Shown here piece after piece: positions 9,299 to 19,050 of a DNA stretch of 37,898 nucleotides. The stretch covers positions 1-37,898 of the forward strand of contig NZ_WYCT01000027.1 in NCBI RefSeq assembly GCF_011008945.1. The letters are read 5' to 3'. A program made the translations under genes and the position numbers. This DNA is from Streptomyces harenosi (GTDB taxonomy: Bacteria > Actinomycetota > Actinomycetes > Streptomycetales > Streptomycetaceae). Every line of letters starts with the position of its first letter. The stretch's first letter is position 1. The notes under the pieces were generated by a model. That model was not told where the DNA came from. It saw only the letters and a program-made list of their open reading frames with translations, and made no database searches.

Positions 9299-9660
9299 CT
9301 CGATTGGCGTCCGTCGTGCCCCGTATGGCAGACTGTCCGAGTTGCTCGGTCGAGTGTTGATGCTGCGCGCCTCCCGCCGGGAGGACCGGAAGCGAGTCCC
9401 ACGGTACTCGTCAACCCCGTGTGGGTTGGAAGTACGGGAATCTTCCGGGAAGCGTGGGCGCGGCACCGACCAGGCGCCCGGTGGGCCTCTCGCCCCCGGC
9501 TCGCGGTACCGGCAGGGCCGTGTCAATCCCGCAGGGATGGTGTTCGGACAAGGGACATCTGTGTCAGCGGGACTGCGACACGCCCGACCGCGTGGGTCGG
9601 AGATGAGGCAGCAGACTCCGGGTTCCAGAGCGTGAGAAGAGACAGGACTACGAAGTAGCC
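9299..9660 (+). promoter_or_regulatory. Long structured 5' leader of the S10 operon
   Basis: About 360 nt without a supported gene. Local stems include CCTCCC-GCC-GGGAGG (9370-9384), a two-part hairpin at 9404-9435 (GTACT/AGTAC outer, CAACCC/GGGTTG inner, 5-nt loop), ATCCC/GGGAT near 9527 and CCGACC/GGTCGG near 9586-9603. Other bacteria use the S10 leader for feedback control, in E. coli by L4. Whether this leader does so is inference. The Shine-Dalgarno before rpsJ is weak (ACAGGA). Confidence 0.55.
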
Positions 9661-9969
9661 ATGGCGGGACAGAAGATCCGCATCCGGCTCAAGGCCTACG
9701 ACCACGAGGTCATCGACTCTTCGGCGAAGAAGATCGTCGAGACGGTGACCCGTACCGGTGCGTCGGTCGCGGGCCCGGTGCCGCTGCCCACTGAGAAGAA
9801 CGTGTACTGCGTCATCAAGTCGCCGCACAAGTACAAGGACTCGCGCGAGCACTTCGAGATGCGCACGCACAAGCGCCTGATCGACATCCTCGACCCGACC
9901 CCCAAGACCGTTGACTCTCTGATGCGACTCGACCTCCCGGCCGGTGTCGACATCGAGATCAAGCTCTGA
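9661..9969 (+). CDS. rpsJ: 30S ribosomal protein S10
   Basis: The 102-residue protein has the standard S10 length, begins [19 protein letters not shown] and contains the [21 protein letters not shown] loop region that contacts 16S rRNA. It also serves as the NusE antitermination partner of NusB in bacteria. It is the first gene of the S10 operon, behind the long leader, and rplC starts 18 nt after its stop. Confidence 0.98.
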   Translation: MAGQKIRIRLKAYDHEVIDSSAKKIVETVTRTGASVAGPVPLPTEKNVYCVIKSPHKYKDSREHFEMRTHKRLIDILDPTPKTVDSLMRLDLPAGVDIEIKL

Positions 9970-9986
9970 GGCCGGTGATCTGAACG

Positions 9987-10631
9987 ATGGCTAAGCAGAT
10001 CAAGGGCATCCTGGGCGAGAAGCTCGGCATGACGCAGGTCTGGGACGAGAACAACCGTGTCGTCCCGGTGACCGTCGTCAAGGCCGGCCCGAACGTCGTG
10101 ACCCAGGTCCGTACCAACGACGTCGACGGCTACGAGTCCGTCCAGATCGCCTTCGGCGAGATCGACCCGCGCAAGGTGAACAAGCCCCTCAAGGGCCACT
10201 TCGCCAAGGCCGACGTCACCCCCCGTCGCCACCTCGTCGAGATCCGCACGTCGGATGCCTCCGAGTACACGCTCGGCCAGGAGATCACCGCTGAGGTGTT
10301 CGAGGCCGGCGTCAAGGTCGACGTGACCGGCAAGAGCAAGGGCAAGGGCTTCGCCGGTGTCATGAAGCGCCACAACTTCCGTGGCCTCGGCGCCGGGCAC
10401 GGCACCCAGCGCAAGCACCGCTCGCCCGGTTCCATCGGTGGCTGCGCCACCCCGGGCCGCGTGTTCAAGGGCCTCCGCATGGCGGGTCGCATGGGCAACG
10501 AGCGGGTCACCACCCAGAACCTGACCGTCCACGCCGTTGACGCGGAGAAGGGTCTGCTGCTCATCAAGGGCGCGGTTCCCGGTCCGAACGGCGGCCTCGT
10601 CCTGGTCCGCACCGCGGCCAAGGGGGCCTGA
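9987..10631 (+). CDS. rplC: 50S ribosomal protein L3
   Basis: The 214-residue protein starts [19 protein letters not shown] and has the conserved core [33 protein letters not shown] at about 112-144, which reaches towards the peptidyl-transferase centre. It is an early-assembly 23S-binding protein. Second in the S10 operon; rplD follows after 8 nt. Confidence 0.98.
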   Translation: MAKQIKGILGEKLGMTQVWDENNRVVPVTVVKAGPNVVTQVRTNDVDGYESVQIAFGEIDPRKVNKPLKGHFAKADVTPRRHLVEIRTSDASEYTLGQEITAEVFEAGVKVDVTGKSKGKGFAGVMKRHNFRGLGAGHGTQRKHRSPGSIGGCATPGRVFKGLRMAGRMGNERVTTQNLTVHAVDAEKGLLLIKGAVPGPNGGLVLVRTAAKGA

Positions 10632-10639
10632 GGTAACCG

Positions 10640-11299
10640 ATGAGCACTGTTGACATCCTTTCGCCGGCGGGCGACAAGGCCGGGTCCGTCGAGCTCCCCG
10701 CGGAGATCTTCGGCGTCGAGAAGGTCAGCGTCCCGCTGATCCACCAGGTCGTCGTCGCGCAGCTGGCCGCTGCCCGCCAGGGCACGCACAAGACCAAGAC
10801 CCGCGGTGAAGTCCGTGGTGGTGGCAAGAAGCCGTACCGCCAGAAGGGCACCGGCCGCGCCCGCCAGGGCTCGACCCGCGCGCCGCAGTTCGCCGGTGGT
10901 GGCGTCGTGCACGGTCCCGTGCCGCGCGACTACTCGCAGCGGACCCCGAAGAAGATGAAGGCCGCGGCCCTGCGCCACGCCCTCACCGACCGGGCCCGCC
11001 ACAACCGCATCCACGTCGTCACCGGCGTGGTCGAGGGCGAGACCCCCTCCACGAAGGCCGCCAAGAGCCTGTTCGGCAAGATCAGCGAGCGCAAGAACCT
11101 GCTCCTGGTCGTCGACCGCTCCGACGAGGCCGCGTGGCTGTCCGCCCGCAACCTGCCCCAGGTCCACATCCTGGAGCCGGGCCAGCTCAACACGTACGAC
11201 GTTCTCGTCTCGGACGACGTGGTCTTCACCAAGGCCGCTTTCGAGTCCTTCGTCGCCGGCCCGAACAAGGCCAACGACACCGAAGGGAGCGAGGCCTGA
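10640..11299 (+). CDS. rplD: 50S ribosomal protein L4
   Basis: The 219-residue protein has the long exit-tunnel loop, with [20 protein letters not shown] followed by [12 protein letters not shown] at about 56-87. In E. coli L4 also represses its own operon; that cannot be read here. Its stop overlaps the rplW start (TGATG). Confidence 0.98.
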   Translation: MSTVDILSPAGDKAGSVELPAEIFGVEKVSVPLIHQVVVAQLAAARQGTHKTKTRGEVRGGGKKPYRQKGTGRARQGSTRAPQFAGGGVVHGPVPRDYSQRTPKKMKAAALRHALTDRARHNRIHVVTGVVEGETPSTKAAKSLFGKISERKNLLLVVDRSDEAAWLSARNLPQVHILEPGQLNTYDVLVSDDVVFTKAAFESFVAGPNKANDTEGSEA

Positions 11300-11718
11300 T
11301 GGCTACCCGTCACCCCTCCATCGCCTCGAAGGCCGCCAAGGCCGCCAAGGAAGCGCGCGTCAAGAAGGCGCGTCGCCACGCCACCGAGGGCAAGAACACC
11401 GTTGTCACCCCGGCGAGCAAGGCGTACACGGACCCCCGTGACGTGCTGCTCAAGCCGGTCGTGTCGGAGAAGAGCTACGCGCTCATCGACGAGAACAAGT
11501 ACACGTTCCTCGTCGACCCGCGTGCCAACAAGACCCAGATCAAGGAGGCCGTCCAGTCGGTCTTCTCGGTCAAGGTCACCGGCGTGAACACGATCAACCG
11601 CGTCGGCAAGCGCAAGCGGACCCGCACCGGCTTCGGCCAGCGCGCCGCCACCAAGCGCGCGATCGTGACCCTCGCTGAGGGCGACCGTATCGACATCTTC
11701 GGCGGTCCGACCGCGTAA
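11299..11718 (+). CDS. rplW: 50S ribosomal protein L23
   Basis: The 139-residue protein docks SRP and trigger factor at the tunnel exit. The ATG at 11299 overlaps the rplD stop as TGATG, and the frame's upstream opening inside rplD is spurious. The conserved core [19 protein letters not shown] begins near residue 44. The first 40 residues are a Lys/Ala-rich N-terminal extension characteristic of actinomycetes, longer than the roughly 100-residue E. coli protein. Confidence 0.96.
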   Translation: MATRHPSIASKAAKAAKEARVKKARRHATEGKNTVVTPASKAYTDPRDVLLKPVVSEKSYALIDENKYTFLVDPRANKTQIKEAVQSVFSVKVTGVNTINRVGKRKRTRTGFGQRAATKRAIVTLAEGDRIDIFGGPTA

Positions 11719-11769
11719 GCGGTCGGGATCGTCCAGATTTCGGAAATCACTTCCGAGGACTGAGAGACA

Positions 11770-12606
11770 ATGGGTATCCGCAAGTACAAGCCGACGACTC
11801 CTGGCCGTCGTGGCGCCAGCGTCGCCGACTTCGTCGAGGTCACGCGGTCCACGCCGGAGAAGTCGCTGGTCCGCCCGCTGCACAGCAAGGGCGGCCGTAA
11901 CAACGCCGGTCGTGTGACCGTGCGCCACCAGGGTGGCGGACACAAGCGCGCCTACCGCGTGATCGACTTCCGTCGTCACGACAAGGACGGCGTGCCGGCG
12001 AAGGTCGCGCACATCGAGTACGACCCCAACCGCACCGCGCGCATCGCGCTGCTGCACTACGCCGACGGCGAGAAGCGCTACATCCTCGCGCCGCGCGGCC
12101 TGCAGCAGGGCGACCGCATCGAGAACGGTCCCGGGGCCGACATCAAGCCGGGCAACAACCTTGCCCTGCGCAACATCCCGGTCGGTACGACGCTGCACGC
12201 CATCGAGCTGCGTCCGGGCGGCGGCGCGAAGTTCGCCCGCTCCGCCGGCGCCTCCGTGCAGCTCCTGGCGAAGGAGGGCGCCTACGCCCACCTGCGCATG
12301 CCGTCCGGTGAGATCCGCCTGGTCGACGTCCGCTGCCGCGCCACCGTCGGCGAGGTCGGCAACGCCGAGCAGAGCAACATCAACTGGGGCAAGGCGGGCC
12401 GCAAGCGGTGGCTGGGCGTTCGCCCGACCGTCCGTGGTGTGGTCATGAACCCGGTTGACCACCCGCACGGTGGTGGTGAGGGCCGGACCTCCGGTGGTCG
12501 TCACCCCGTGTCGCCGTGGGGCAAGAAGGAAGGCCGTACTCGTTCGCCCAAGAAGGCGTCGAACAAGTACATCGTCCGCCGCCGCAAGACGAACAAGAAG
12601 CGCTAA
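11770..12606 (+). CDS. rplB: 50S ribosomal protein L2
   Basis: The 278-residue protein has RNA-binding OB and SH3-like domains and the signature [20 protein letters not shown] at about 226-245, including the conserved histidine needed for peptidyl-transferase centre assembly. It lies 51 nt after rplW and 12 nt before rpsS. Confidence 0.98.
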   Translation: MGIRKYKPTTPGRRGASVADFVEVTRSTPEKSLVRPLHSKGGRNNAGRVTVRHQGGGHKRAYRVIDFRRHDKDGVPAKVAHIEYDPNRTARIALLHYADGEKRYILAPRGLQQGDRIENGPGADIKPGNNLALRNIPVGTTLHAIELRPGGGAKFARSAGASVQLLAKEGAYAHLRMPSGEIRLVDVRCRATVGEVGNAEQSNINWGKAGRKRWLGVRPTVRGVVMNPVDHPHGGGEGRTSGGRHPVSPWGKKEGRTRSPKKASNKYIVRRRKTNKKR

Positions 12607-12618
12607 GGACGGGTTGAG

Positions 12619-12900
12619 ATGCCTCGTAGCTTGAAGAAGGGGCCCTTCGTCGACGACCACCTGATGAAGAAGGTGGACGCCCAGAACGAAGCGGGCACCA
12701 AGAACGTCATCAAGACCTGGTCCCGTCGCTCGATGATCGTCCCGGCGATGCTGGGCCACACGATCGCGGTGCACAACGGCAAGACCCACATCCCGGTGTT
12801 TGTCACCGAGTCGATGGTCGGCCACAAGCTCGGCGAGTTCTCGCCGACCCGCACCTTCCGGGGCCACGTCAAGGAAGACCGGAAGTCGAAGCGCCGCTAA
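12619..12900 (+). CDS. rpsS: 30S ribosomal protein S19
   Basis: The 93-residue protein starts [20 protein letters not shown] and contains [20 protein letters not shown] and [13 protein letters not shown], all standard S19 blocks. It binds 16S helix 42 in the small-subunit head next to S13. Confidence 0.98.
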   Translation: MPRSLKKGPFVDDHLMKKVDAQNEAGTKNVIKTWSRRSMIVPAMLGHTIAVHNGKTHIPVFVTESMVGHKLGEFSPTRTFRGHVKEDRKSKRR

Positions 12901-12945
12901 CCGGCGGGGTGCAAACGACCAATGACAAACACTGAAGGGACAACC

Positions 12946-13293
12946 ATGGAAGCCAGGGCCCAGGCGCGGTACATCCGCGTCACGCCCATGAAGGCCCGCC
13001 GTGTGGTGGACCTCATCCGTGGCCTGAACGCCACGGAGGCTCAGGCGGTCCTGCGTTTCGCCCCGCAGGCCGCGAGCGTGCCGGTCGGCAAGGTGCTCGA
13101 CAGCGCCATCGCCAACGCCGCGCACAACTACGACCACACCGACGTCGACAGCCTGTACGTCTCCGAGGCGTACGTCGACGAGGGCCCGACCCTGAAGCGG
13201 TTCCGCCCGCGTGCCCAGGGCCGCGCCTACCGGATCCGCAAGCGGACCAGCCACATCACCGTGGTCGTCAGCAGCAAGGAAGGAACCCGGTAA
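12946..13293 (+). CDS. rplV: 50S ribosomal protein L22
   Basis: The 115-residue protein begins [20 protein letters not shown] and has the extended beta-hairpin [20 protein letters not shown] that lines the exit tunnel. I chose the ATG at 12946 because GAAGGGA lies 5 nt upstream. An in-frame ATG at 12922 adds eight residues but has no ribosome-binding site. The stop overlaps rpsC (TAATG). Confidence 0.95.
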   Translation: MEARAQARYIRVTPMKARRVVDLIRGLNATEAQAVLRFAPQAASVPVGKVLDSAIANAAHNYDHTDVDSLYVSEAYVDEGPTLKRFRPRAQGRAYRIRKRTSHITVVVSSKEGTR

Positions 13294-14117
13294 TGGGCCA
13301 GAAGGTAAACCCGCACGGGTTCCGGCTCGGTGTCACCACCGACTTCAAGAGCCGCTGGTACGCCGACAAGCTGTACAAGGACTACGTCAAGGAAGACGTC
13401 GCCATCCGTCGGATGATGACGTCCGGCATGGAGCGCGCCGGCATCTCCAAGGTCGAGATCGAGCGCACCCGTGACCGTGTCCGCGTGGACATCCACACCG
13501 CGCGTCCGGGCATCGTCATCGGCCGCCGTGGCGCCGAGGCCGACCGCATCCGCGGCGACCTCGAGAAGCTCACGGGCAAGCAGGTCCAGCTGAACATCCT
13601 CGAGGTCAAGAACCCCGAGACCGACGCTCAGCTCGTGGCCCAGGCCGTTGCCGAGCAGCTCTCCTCCCGCGTCTCCTTCCGCCGCGCCATGCGCAAGAGC
13701 ATGCAGTCGGCGATGAAGGCGGGCGCCAAGGGCATCAAGATCCAGTGCGGTGGCCGCCTCGGCGGCGCCGAGATGTCCCGCTCGGAGTTCTACCGCGAGG
13801 GCCGCGTGCCCCTGCACACCCTCCGCGCGAACGTGGACTACGGCTTCTTCGAGGCCAAGACGACCTTCGGCCGCATCGGTGTGAAGGTCTGGATCTACAA
13901 GGGCGACGTCAAGAACATCGCCGAGGTCCGCGCCGAGAACGCTGCCGCCCGTGCGGGTAACCGCCCGGCCCGCGGTGGCGCCGACCGCCCGGCCCGTGGT
14001 GGCCGCGGTGGCGAGCGGCGCGGTCGCAAGCCGCAGCAGGCTCCGGCGGCCGAGGCCCCCAAGGCCGAGGCTCCCGCAGCCGCCGCTCCGGCTGAGAGCA
14101 CCGGAACGGAGGCCTGA
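13293..14117 (+). CDS. rpsC: 30S ribosomal protein S3 with long charged C-terminal tail
   Basis: The 274-residue protein contains the KH domain ([20 protein letters not shown], about 68-87) and the C-terminal S3 fold ending near VWIYKGD. It forms part of the mRNA entry channel. From about residue 218 the tail is Arg/Gly-rich and then Ala/Pro/Glu-rich, about 55 residues that are low-complexity and probably disordered. It overlaps rplV by one base. Confidence 0.97.
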   Translation: MGQKVNPHGFRLGVTTDFKSRWYADKLYKDYVKEDVAIRRMMTSGMERAGISKVEIERTRDRVRVDIHTARPGIVIGRRGAEADRIRGDLEKLTGKQVQLNILEVKNPETDAQLVAQAVAEQLSSRVSFRRAMRKSMQSAMKAGAKGIKIQCGGRLGGAEMSRSEFYREGRVPLHTLRANVDYGFFEAKTTFGRIGVKVWIYKGDVKNIAEVRAENAAARAGNRPARGGADRPARGGRGGERRGRKPQQAPAAEAPKAEAPAAAAPAESTGTEA

Positions 14118-14122
14118 CCACC

Positions 14123-14542
14123 ATGCTGATCCCCCGTAGGGTCAAGCACCGCAAGCAGCACCACCCCAAGCGCAACGGCATGTCCAAGGGTGGCACGCAG
14201 GTTGCGTTCGGCGAGTACGGCATCCAGGCGCTGACCCCGGCGTACGTCACGAACCGCCAGATCGAGGCGGCTCGTATCGCCATGACCCGTCACATCAAGC
14301 GTGGCGGCAAGGTCTGGATCAACATCTACCCGGACCGTCCGCTGACGAAGAAGCCGGCCGAGACCCGCATGGGTTCCGGTAAGGGTTCTCCGGAGTGGTG
14401 GGTCGCGAACGTCAAGCCCGGACGCGTCATGTTCGAGCTGTCGTACCCCAACGAGAAGATCGCCCGTGAGGCGCTGACCCGTGCGGCCCACAAGCTGCCG
14501 ATGAAGTGCCGGATCGTCAAGCGCGAGGCAGGTGAAGCGTGA
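14123..14542 (+). CDS. rplP: 50S ribosomal protein L16
   Basis: The 139-residue protein starts [17 protein letters not shown] and includes [18 protein letters not shown] and [16 protein letters not shown], the conserved blocks that contact the A-site tRNA region and 23S rRNA. It starts 5 nt after rpsC and its stop overlaps rpmC. Confidence 0.98.
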   Translation: MLIPRRVKHRKQHHPKRNGMSKGGTQVAFGEYGIQALTPAYVTNRQIEAARIAMTRHIKRGGKVWINIYPDRPLTKKPAETRMGSGKGSPEWWVANVKPGRVMFELSYPNEKIAREALTRAAHKLPMKCRIVKREAGEA

Positions 14543-14766
14543 TGTCGGCCGGTACCAAGGCGTCCGAGCTGCGCGAGCTGGGCAACGAGGAGCTTCTGAA
14601 CAAGCTCCGCGAGGCCAAGGAAGAGCTGTTCAACCTCCGCTTCCAGGCGGCGACGGGCCAGCTCGAGAACCACGGCCGTCTGAAGGCGGTCCGCAAGGAC
14701 ATCGCCCGGATCTACACCCTCATGCGTGAGCGTGAGCTCGGCATCGAGCAGGTGGAGAACGCCTGA
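14542..14766 (+). CDS. rpmC: 50S ribosomal protein L29
   Basis: This 74-residue two-helix protein sits at the tunnel exit beside L23. It carries [24 protein letters not shown] helix motifs. The ATG at 14542 overlaps the rplP stop (TGATG), and a GTG one codon earlier is an alternative. Its stop overlaps the rpsQ ATG in the same way, suggesting translational coupling. Confidence 0.95.
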   Translation: MSAGTKASELRELGNEELLNKLREAKEELFNLRFQAATGQLENHGRLKAVRKDIARIYTLMRERELGIEQVENA

Positions 14767-15053
14767 TGAGCGAGAACAACGTGACTGAGCAGAAGACCGA
14801 AGCGCGCGGCTTCCGTAAGACCCGCGAGGGCTACGTCGTCAGCGACAAGATGGACAAGACCGTCGTCGTCGCCGTCGAGGACCGCGTCAAGCACGCGCTG
14901 TACGGCAAGGTCATCCGCCGTACGAACAAGCTCAAGGCGCACGACGAGCAGAACGCCGCGGGTGTCGGCGACCGCGTCCTCCTCATGGAGACCCGGCCGC
15001 TGTCCGCGACCAAGCGCTGGCGCGTCGTCGAGATCCTCGAGAAGGCCAAGTAA
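14766..15053 (+). CDS. rpsQ: 30S ribosomal protein S17
   Basis: The 95-residue OB-fold protein is an early 16S binder; blocks seen are [22 protein letters not shown] and the [20 protein letters not shown] end. The first 15 residues are an actinomycete-type extension. It is the last gene of the S10 set; a 104-nt gap with two inverted repeats follows. Confidence 0.97.
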   Translation: MSENNVTEQKTEARGFRKTREGYVVSDKMDKTVVVAVEDRVKHALYGKVIRRTNKLKAHDEQNAAGVGDRVLLMETRPLSATKRWRVVEILEKAK

Positions 15054-15058
15054 TCCCT

Positions 15059-15077
15059 CCTAGGGGGACCCCCTAGG
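15059..15077 (+). terminator. Near-palindromic hairpin after rpsQ (terminator/attenuator-like)
   Basis: CCTAGGGG (15059-15066) pairs with CCCCTAGG (15070-15077) around a GAC loop, beginning 6 nt after the rpsQ stop. A short stem with a 3-nt loop could partly terminate S10 transcription, or act as an mRNA processing or stabilising end. Confidence 0.55.
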
Positions 15078-15094
15078 CATCGTTCCGCCAGGCT

Positions 15095-15129
15095 CGGGGC
15101 GGAGACCGTGAGAAGCGGACTCCGCCCCG
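15095..15129 (+). repeat. 10-bp stem-loop in the rplN leader
   Basis: CGGGGCGGAG (15095-15104) pairs perfectly with CTCCGCCCCG (15120-15129); the 15-nt loop is purine-rich. It ends 28 nt before the rplN start, placing it where an L14/spc regulatory structure could act. Confidence 0.55.
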
Positions 15130-15157
15130 GGAACCGGCAGACATCCAGGAGATAGAC

Positions 15158-15526
15158 GTGATCCAGCAGGAGTCGCGACTGCGTGTCGCCGACAACACGG
15201 GTGCGAAGGAGATCCTCTGCATCCGTGTGCTCGGTGGCTCCGGTCGCCGCTACGCGGGTATCGGTGACGTCATCGTCGCCACCGTCAAGGACGCGATCCC
15301 CGGTGGCAACGTGAAGAAGGGTGACGTCGTCAAGGCGGTCATCGTTCGCACCGTGAAGGAGCGCCGCCGTCCGGACGGCTCGTACATCCGCTTCGACGAG
15401 AACGCCGCCGTCATTCTGAAGAACGACGGCGACCCTCGTGGCACCCGTATCTTCGGCCCCGTCGGCCGTGAGCTGCGCGAGAAGAAGTTCATGAAGATCA
15501 TCTCCCTCGCGCCGGAGGTGCTGTGA
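15158..15526 (+). CDS. rplN: 50S ribosomal protein L14
   Basis: The 122-residue protein begins at a GTG ([20 protein letters not shown]) after AGGAGAT. It has the L14 signature [19 protein letters not shown] and ends IISLAPEVL. It forms an intersubunit bridge. First gene of the spc set, after the two stem-loops. Confidence 0.97.
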   Translation: MIQQESRLRVADNTGAKEILCIRVLGGSGRRYAGIGDVIVATVKDAIPGGNVKKGDVVKAVIVRTVKERRRPDGSYIRFDENAAVILKNDGDPRGTRIFGPVGRELREKKFMKIISLAPEVL

Positions 15527-15528
15527 GC

Positions 15529-15852
15529 ATGAAGATCAAGAAGGGCGACCTGGTCCAGGTCATCACCGGTAAGGACAAGGGCAAGCAGGGCAAGGTCATC
15601 GCGGCCTTCCCCCGCGAGGACCGCGTCCTGGTCGAGGGTGTCAACCGGGTCAAGAAGCACACGAAGGCCGGGCCGACCGCCCGCGGTTCGCAGGCCGGCG
15701 GCATCGTGACCACCGAGGCCCCCATCCACGTCAGCAACGTCATGCTGGTCGTGGAGAAGGACGGCCAGAAGGTCCCGACCCGCGTCGGCTACCGCTTCGA
15801 CGACGAGGGCAACAAGATCCGCGTTGCCAAGCGGACGGGTGAGGACATCTGA
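15529..15852 (+). CDS. rplX: 50S ribosomal protein L24
   Basis: The 107-residue KOW-domain assembly initiator starts [20 protein letters not shown] prefer the ATG at 15529, 10 nt after GGAGG, because family members begin at MKIKKGD. A GTG at 15523 overlapping the rplN stop would add two residues. The stop overlaps rplE (TGATG). Confidence 0.93.
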   Translation: MKIKKGDLVQVITGKDKGKQGKVIAAFPREDRVLVEGVNRVKKHTKAGPTARGSQAGGIVTTEAPIHVSNVMLVVEKDGQKVPTRVGYRFDDEGNKIRVAKRTGEDI

Positions 15853-16409
15853 TGACGACCACCGTGACCCCGCGTCTGAAGCAGAAGTACCGCGAGGAGA
15901 TCGTCGGCAAGCTGCGTGACGAGTTCAAGTACGAGAACGTCATGCAGGTTCCGGGCCTCGTGAAGATCGTGGTCAACATGGGTGTGGGCGACGCCGCCCG
16001 CGACTCCAAGCTGATCGACGGCGCCGTGCGCGACCTCACCACGATCACCGGTCAGAAGCCGGCCGTGACCAAGGCCCGCAAGTCCATCGCGCAGTTCAAG
16101 CTGCGCGAGGGTCAGCCGATCGGTGCCCACGTCACGCTCCGTGGCGACCGCATGTGGGAGTTCCTGGACCGCACCCTGTCGCTGGCGCTCCCGCGCATCC
16201 GCGACTTCCGCGGCCTGTCCCCCAAGCAGTTCGACGGCCGTGGCAACTACACCTTCGGTCTCACGGAGCAGGTCATGTTCCACGAGATCGACCAGGACAA
16301 GATCGACCGCGTCCGGGGTATGGACATCACCGTGGTCACCACGGCGACCAACGACGAAGAGGGCCGCGCCCTTCTCCGTCACCTCGGCTTCCCGTTCAAG
16401 GAGGCGTGA
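15852..16409 (+). CDS. rplE: 50S ribosomal protein L5
   Basis: The 185-residue 5S-rRNA-binding protein contains [32 protein letters not shown] and the end block [20 protein letters not shown]. It starts on the rplX stop codon, and rpsZ begins 5 nt after its own stop. Confidence 0.98.
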   Translation: MTTTVTPRLKQKYREEIVGKLRDEFKYENVMQVPGLVKIVVNMGVGDAARDSKLIDGAVRDLTTITGQKPAVTKARKSIAQFKLREGQPIGAHVTLRGDRMWEFLDRTLSLALPRIRDFRGLSPKQFDGRGNYTFGLTEQVMFHEIDQDKIDRVRGMDITVVTTATNDEEGRALLRHLGFPFKEA

Positions 16410-16414
16410 GCGAG

Positions 16415-16600
16415 ATGGCGAAGAAGGCTCTGATCGCGAAGGCTGCTCGCAAGCCCAAGTTCGGTGTGCGTGCGTACACCCGCTGCCAGCGCTGCGGCCG
16501 CCCGCACTCCGTCTACCGCAAGTTCGGCCTGTGCCGTGTGTGCCTTCGTGAGATGGCTCACCGCGGCGAGCTGCCGGGCGTGACCAAGAGCTCCTGGTAA
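16415..16600 (+). CDS. rpsZ: 30S ribosomal protein S14, zinc-binding type Z
   Basis: The 61-residue protein is the short S14 form with an intact zinc ribbon, CQRC at 24-27 and CRVC at 40-43, and ends [10 protein letters not shown]. It is also called rpsN type Z. Streptomyces usually has a second, zinc-independent S14 elsewhere that replaces it under zinc starvation (family knowledge). Here it is the housekeeping copy in the spc set, starting 5 nt after rplE; a 267-nt gap follows. Confidence 0.97.
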   Translation: MAKKALIAKAARKPKFGVRAYTRCQRCGRPHSVYRKFGLCRVCLREMAHRGELPGVTKSSW

Positions 16601-16639
16601 TCCCCGCCCGCCCGTCGCCCGACCACCGCCCCTCAAGGG

Positions 16640-16654
16640 CGGCCCTTCGGGCCG
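16640..16654 (+). terminator. Small hairpin after rpsZ
   Basis: CGGCCC-TTC-GGGCCG, a 6-bp stem with a 3-nt loop, 39 nt after the rpsZ stop. It may be a partial terminator dividing the spc transcript. Confidence 0.4.
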
Positions 16655-16697
16655 ACTGGTTGGATTGGGATACCTGAAGCTCTCGGTAAGCAACCGG

Positions 16698-16754
16698 GGC
16701 GGCAGGACGCCCAGCCCGCATGCCTTAGGCTTGTGGGGTTGGGCGTCTGCCGCC
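16698..16754 (+). promoter_or_regulatory. Very long imperfect hairpin in the rpsH leader
   Basis: The arms 16698-16717 and 16736-16754 pair over 19 bp with one bulged G (16706) and one G-U pair. The apical part adds CA/TG and a GCC/GGC stem closed by a TTA loop (722-730 in local numbering), so about 24 pairs form in a 57-nt element. It ends 113 nt before rpsH. S8 is the feedback repressor of the spc operon in E. coli, so an S8-binding or attenuator role is a reasonable guess. Confidence 0.6.
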
Positions 16755-16867
16755 GCCCTTACGACTTACTACGCCGTAGGTCCACCGCGCCGCACCCGTC
16801 CCGTCTCGGATCGGGGAGAGGGATGGCGCACCAGGAAACCCCGGCGAGAGAGGCCGAAGGCCAATTC

Positions 16868-17266
16868 ATGACCATGACTGATCCGATCGCAGACATGCTG
16901 ACGCGTCTGCGGAACGCGAACTCGGCATACCACGACTCGGTGTCGATGCCGCACTCCAAGATCAAGTCGCACATCGCGGAGATCCTCCAGCAGGAGGGCT
17001 TCATCACGGGCTGGCGCGTCGAGGACGCCGAGGTCGGCAAGAACCTCGTCCTCGAGCTGAAGTTCGGCCCGAACCGTGAGCGCTCCATCGCGGGCATCAA
17101 GCGGATCTCCAAGCCCGGTCTCCGGGTGTACGCGAAGTCCACCAACCTGCCGAAGGTCCTCGGCGGCCTGGGCGTGGCGATCATCTCCACGTCCCACGGT
17201 CTCCTGACCGACAAGCAGGCGCAGAAGAAGGGCGTGGGTGGGGAAGTCCTCGCCTACGTCTGGTAG
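16868..17266 (+). CDS. rpsH: 30S ribosomal protein S8
   Basis: The 132-residue protein starts [20 protein letters not shown] and ends [20 protein letters not shown](VLAYVW), the usual S8 blocks binding the central 16S domain. The frame is open 45 codons upstream, through the leader hairpin, but S8 proteins begin at [11 protein letters not shown], so the ATG at 16868 is chosen. rplF starts 21 nt downstream. Confidence 0.97.
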   Translation: MTMTDPIADMLTRLRNANSAYHDSVSMPHSKIKSHIAEILQQEGFITGWRVEDAEVGKNLVLELKFGPNRERSIAGIKRISKPGLRVYAKSTNLPKVLGGLGVAIISTSHGLLTDKQAQKKGVGGEVLAYVW

Positions 17267-17287
17267 TCGGGAACGGAGGAAAAGCCA

Positions 17288-17827
17288 ATGTCGCGTATCG
17301 GCAAGCTCCCCATCCAGGTTCCCGCCGGCGTGGACGTCACCATCGACGGCCGTACGGTTTCCGTGAAGGGTCCCAAGGGTTCCCTCTCGCACACCGTTGC
17401 CGCGCCGATCGAGATCGCTAAGGGCGAAGACGGCACCCTCGCGGTGACCCGCCCGAACGACGAGCGGCAGAGCAAGGCCCTGCACGGCCTGTCCCGCACG
17501 CTGGTGGCGAACATGATCACCGGTGTGACCCAGGGATACGTCAAGAAGCTCGAGATCAGCGGTGTCGGTTACCGCGTCCAGGCGAAGGGCTCCAACCTGG
17601 AGTTCTCCCTGGGCTACAGCCACCCGATCCTGGTCGAGGCCCCCGAGGGCATCACCTTCAAGGTGGAGTCCCCGACCCGTTTCTCGGTCGAGGGCATCGA
17701 CAAGCAGAAGGTCGGCGAGGTTGCGGCCAACATCCGCAAGCTGCGCAAGCCCGACCCGTACAAGGCCAAGGGCGTCAAGTACGAGGGCGAAGTCATCCGC
17801 CGCAAGGTCGGAAAGGCGGGTAAGTAA
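17288..17827 (+). CDS. rplF: 50S ribosomal protein L6
   Basis: The 179-residue two-domain protein begins [15 protein letters not shown] and ends with [20 protein letters not shown], the conserved L6 C-terminal block near the sarcin-ricin loop. GGAGGA precedes the ATG. rplR starts 3 nt after the stop. Confidence 0.98.
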   Translation: MSRIGKLPIQVPAGVDVTIDGRTVSVKGPKGSLSHTVAAPIEIAKGEDGTLAVTRPNDERQSKALHGLSRTLVANMITGVTQGYVKKLEISGVGYRVQAKGSNLEFSLGYSHPILVEAPEGITFKVESPTRFSVEGIDKQKVGEVAANIRKLRKPDPYKAKGVKYEGEVIRRKVGKAGK

Positions 17828-17830
17828 GCC

Positions 17831-18214
17831 ATGGCATACGGGCAGAAGATCCTCAAGGGCGACGCCTACAAGCGTGCCGCTATCAAGCGTCGCCACATCC
17901 GGATCCGCAAGAAGGTCTCGGGTACCGCCGAGCGCCCCCGTCTGGTCGTGACCCGCTCCAACCGCCACATCGTGGCGCAGGTGATCGACGACCTCAAGGG
18001 CCACACCCTGGCGTCGGCGTCCACCCTGGACGCTTCGATCCGCGGTGGCGAGGGCGACAAGTCCGCGCAGGCCAAGCAGGTCGGCGCCCTGGTCGCCGAG
18101 CGTGCCAAGGCCGCCGGTGTCGAGGCTGTCGTGTTCGACCGTGGTGGCAACCAGTACGCCGGGCGCATCGCCGCCCTGGCCGACGCCGCCCGCGAGGCCG
18201 GGCTCAAGTTCTGA
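17831..18214 (+). CDS. rplR: 50S ribosomal protein L18
   Basis: The 127-residue protein binds 5S rRNA together with L5. Blocks seen are [33 protein letters not shown] and the C-terminal [20 protein letters not shown]. It lies 43 nt before rpsE, with a small TTCCG/CGGAA stem in the gap. Confidence 0.98.
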   Translation: MAYGQKILKGDAYKRAAIKRRHIRIRKKVSGTAERPRLVVTRSNRHIVAQVIDDLKGHTLASASTLDASIRGGEGDKSAQAKQVGALVAERAKAAGVEAVVFDRGGNQYAGRIAALADAAREAGLKF

Positions 18215-18257
18215 GCCGCGGTTCCGTAGCTAGCGGAAACAGAGAGAGGTAATTCCA

Positions 18258-18863
18258 ATGGCTGGACCCCAGCGCCGCGGTGGTGGCGCCGGTGGCGGCG
18301 AGCGGCGGGACCGGAAGGGCCGTGACGGCGGCGCTGCTGCCGCCGAGAAGACCGCGTACGTTGAGCGCGTCGTCGCGATCAACCGCGTCGCCAAGGTTGT
18401 GAAGGGTGGTCGTCGCTTCAGCTTCACCGCGCTGGTCGTGGTGGGCGACGGTGACGGCACCGTGGGTGTCGGATACGGCAAGGCCAAGGAGGTGCCGGCC
18501 GCCATCGCCAAGGGCGTTGAGGAGGCCAAGAAGCACTTCTTCAAGGTCCCCCGCATCCAGGGCACCATCCCGCACCCGATCCAGGGTGAGAAGGCTGCCG
18601 GCGTCGTGCTGCTCAAGCCCGCGTCCCCGGGTACCGGTGTTATCGCCGGTGGTCCGGTGCGTGCCGTGCTCGAGTGCGCCGGTATCCACGACGTGCTGTC
18701 GAAGTCCCTCGGCTCCGACAACGCCATCAACATCGTGCACGCGACCGTGGAGGCCCTGAAGGGCCTGCAGCGTCCCGAGGAGATCGCGGCCCGCCGTGGT
18801 CTGCCGCTCGAGGACGTCGCCCCCGCGGCTCTCCTTCGTGCGCGTGCCGGGGCGGGTGCGTAA
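18258..18863 (+). CDS. rpsE: 30S ribosomal protein S5
   Basis: The 201-residue protein has the dsRBD-like N-terminal domain ([19 protein letters not shown]) and the C-terminal S5 fold ([19 protein letters not shown]), positions known for decoding accuracy. The first 30 residues are a Gly/Arg-rich actinomycete extension. rpmD starts 2 nt after the stop. Confidence 0.98.
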   Translation: MAGPQRRGGGAGGGERRDRKGRDGGAAAAEKTAYVERVVAINRVAKVVKGGRRFSFTALVVVGDGDGTVGVGYGKAKEVPAAIAKGVEEAKKHFFKVPRIQGTIPHPIQGEKAAGVVLLKPASPGTGVIAGGPVRAVLECAGIHDVLSKSLGSDNAINIVHATVEALKGLQRPEEIAARRGLPLEDVAPAALLRARAGAGA

Positions 18864-18865
18864 TC

Positions 18866-19048
18866 ATGGCTCAGCTCAAGATCACGCAGGTCAAGTCCTA
18901 CATCGGCAGCAAGCAGAACCACCGTGACACCCTGCGTTCGCTTGGCCTGAAGAAGGTCAACGACGTGGTCGTCAAGGAGGATCGTCCCGAGTTCCGCGGC
19001 ATGGTGCACACCGTCCGCCACCTCGTGACGGTCGAGGAGGTCGACTGA
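18866..19048 (+). CDS. rpmD: 50S ribosomal protein L30
   Basis: The 60-residue protein starts [20 protein letters not shown] and contains [20 protein letters not shown], the complete short bacterial L30. The ATG is 2 nt after rpsE, and rplO begins 2 nt after its stop. The frame is open farther upstream inside rpsE, but that is spurious. Confidence 0.97.
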   Translation: MAQLKITQVKSYIGSKQNHRDTLRSLGLKKVNDVVVKEDRPEFRGMVHTVRHLVTVEEVD

Positions 19049-19050
19049 TC

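Noticed and set aside
16733..16867. Possible 45-residue N-terminal extension of S8
   Set aside because: The codons run through the right arm of the leader hairpin and encode a non-conserved Arg/Pro-rich stretch; S8 proteins start at [11 protein letters not shown].
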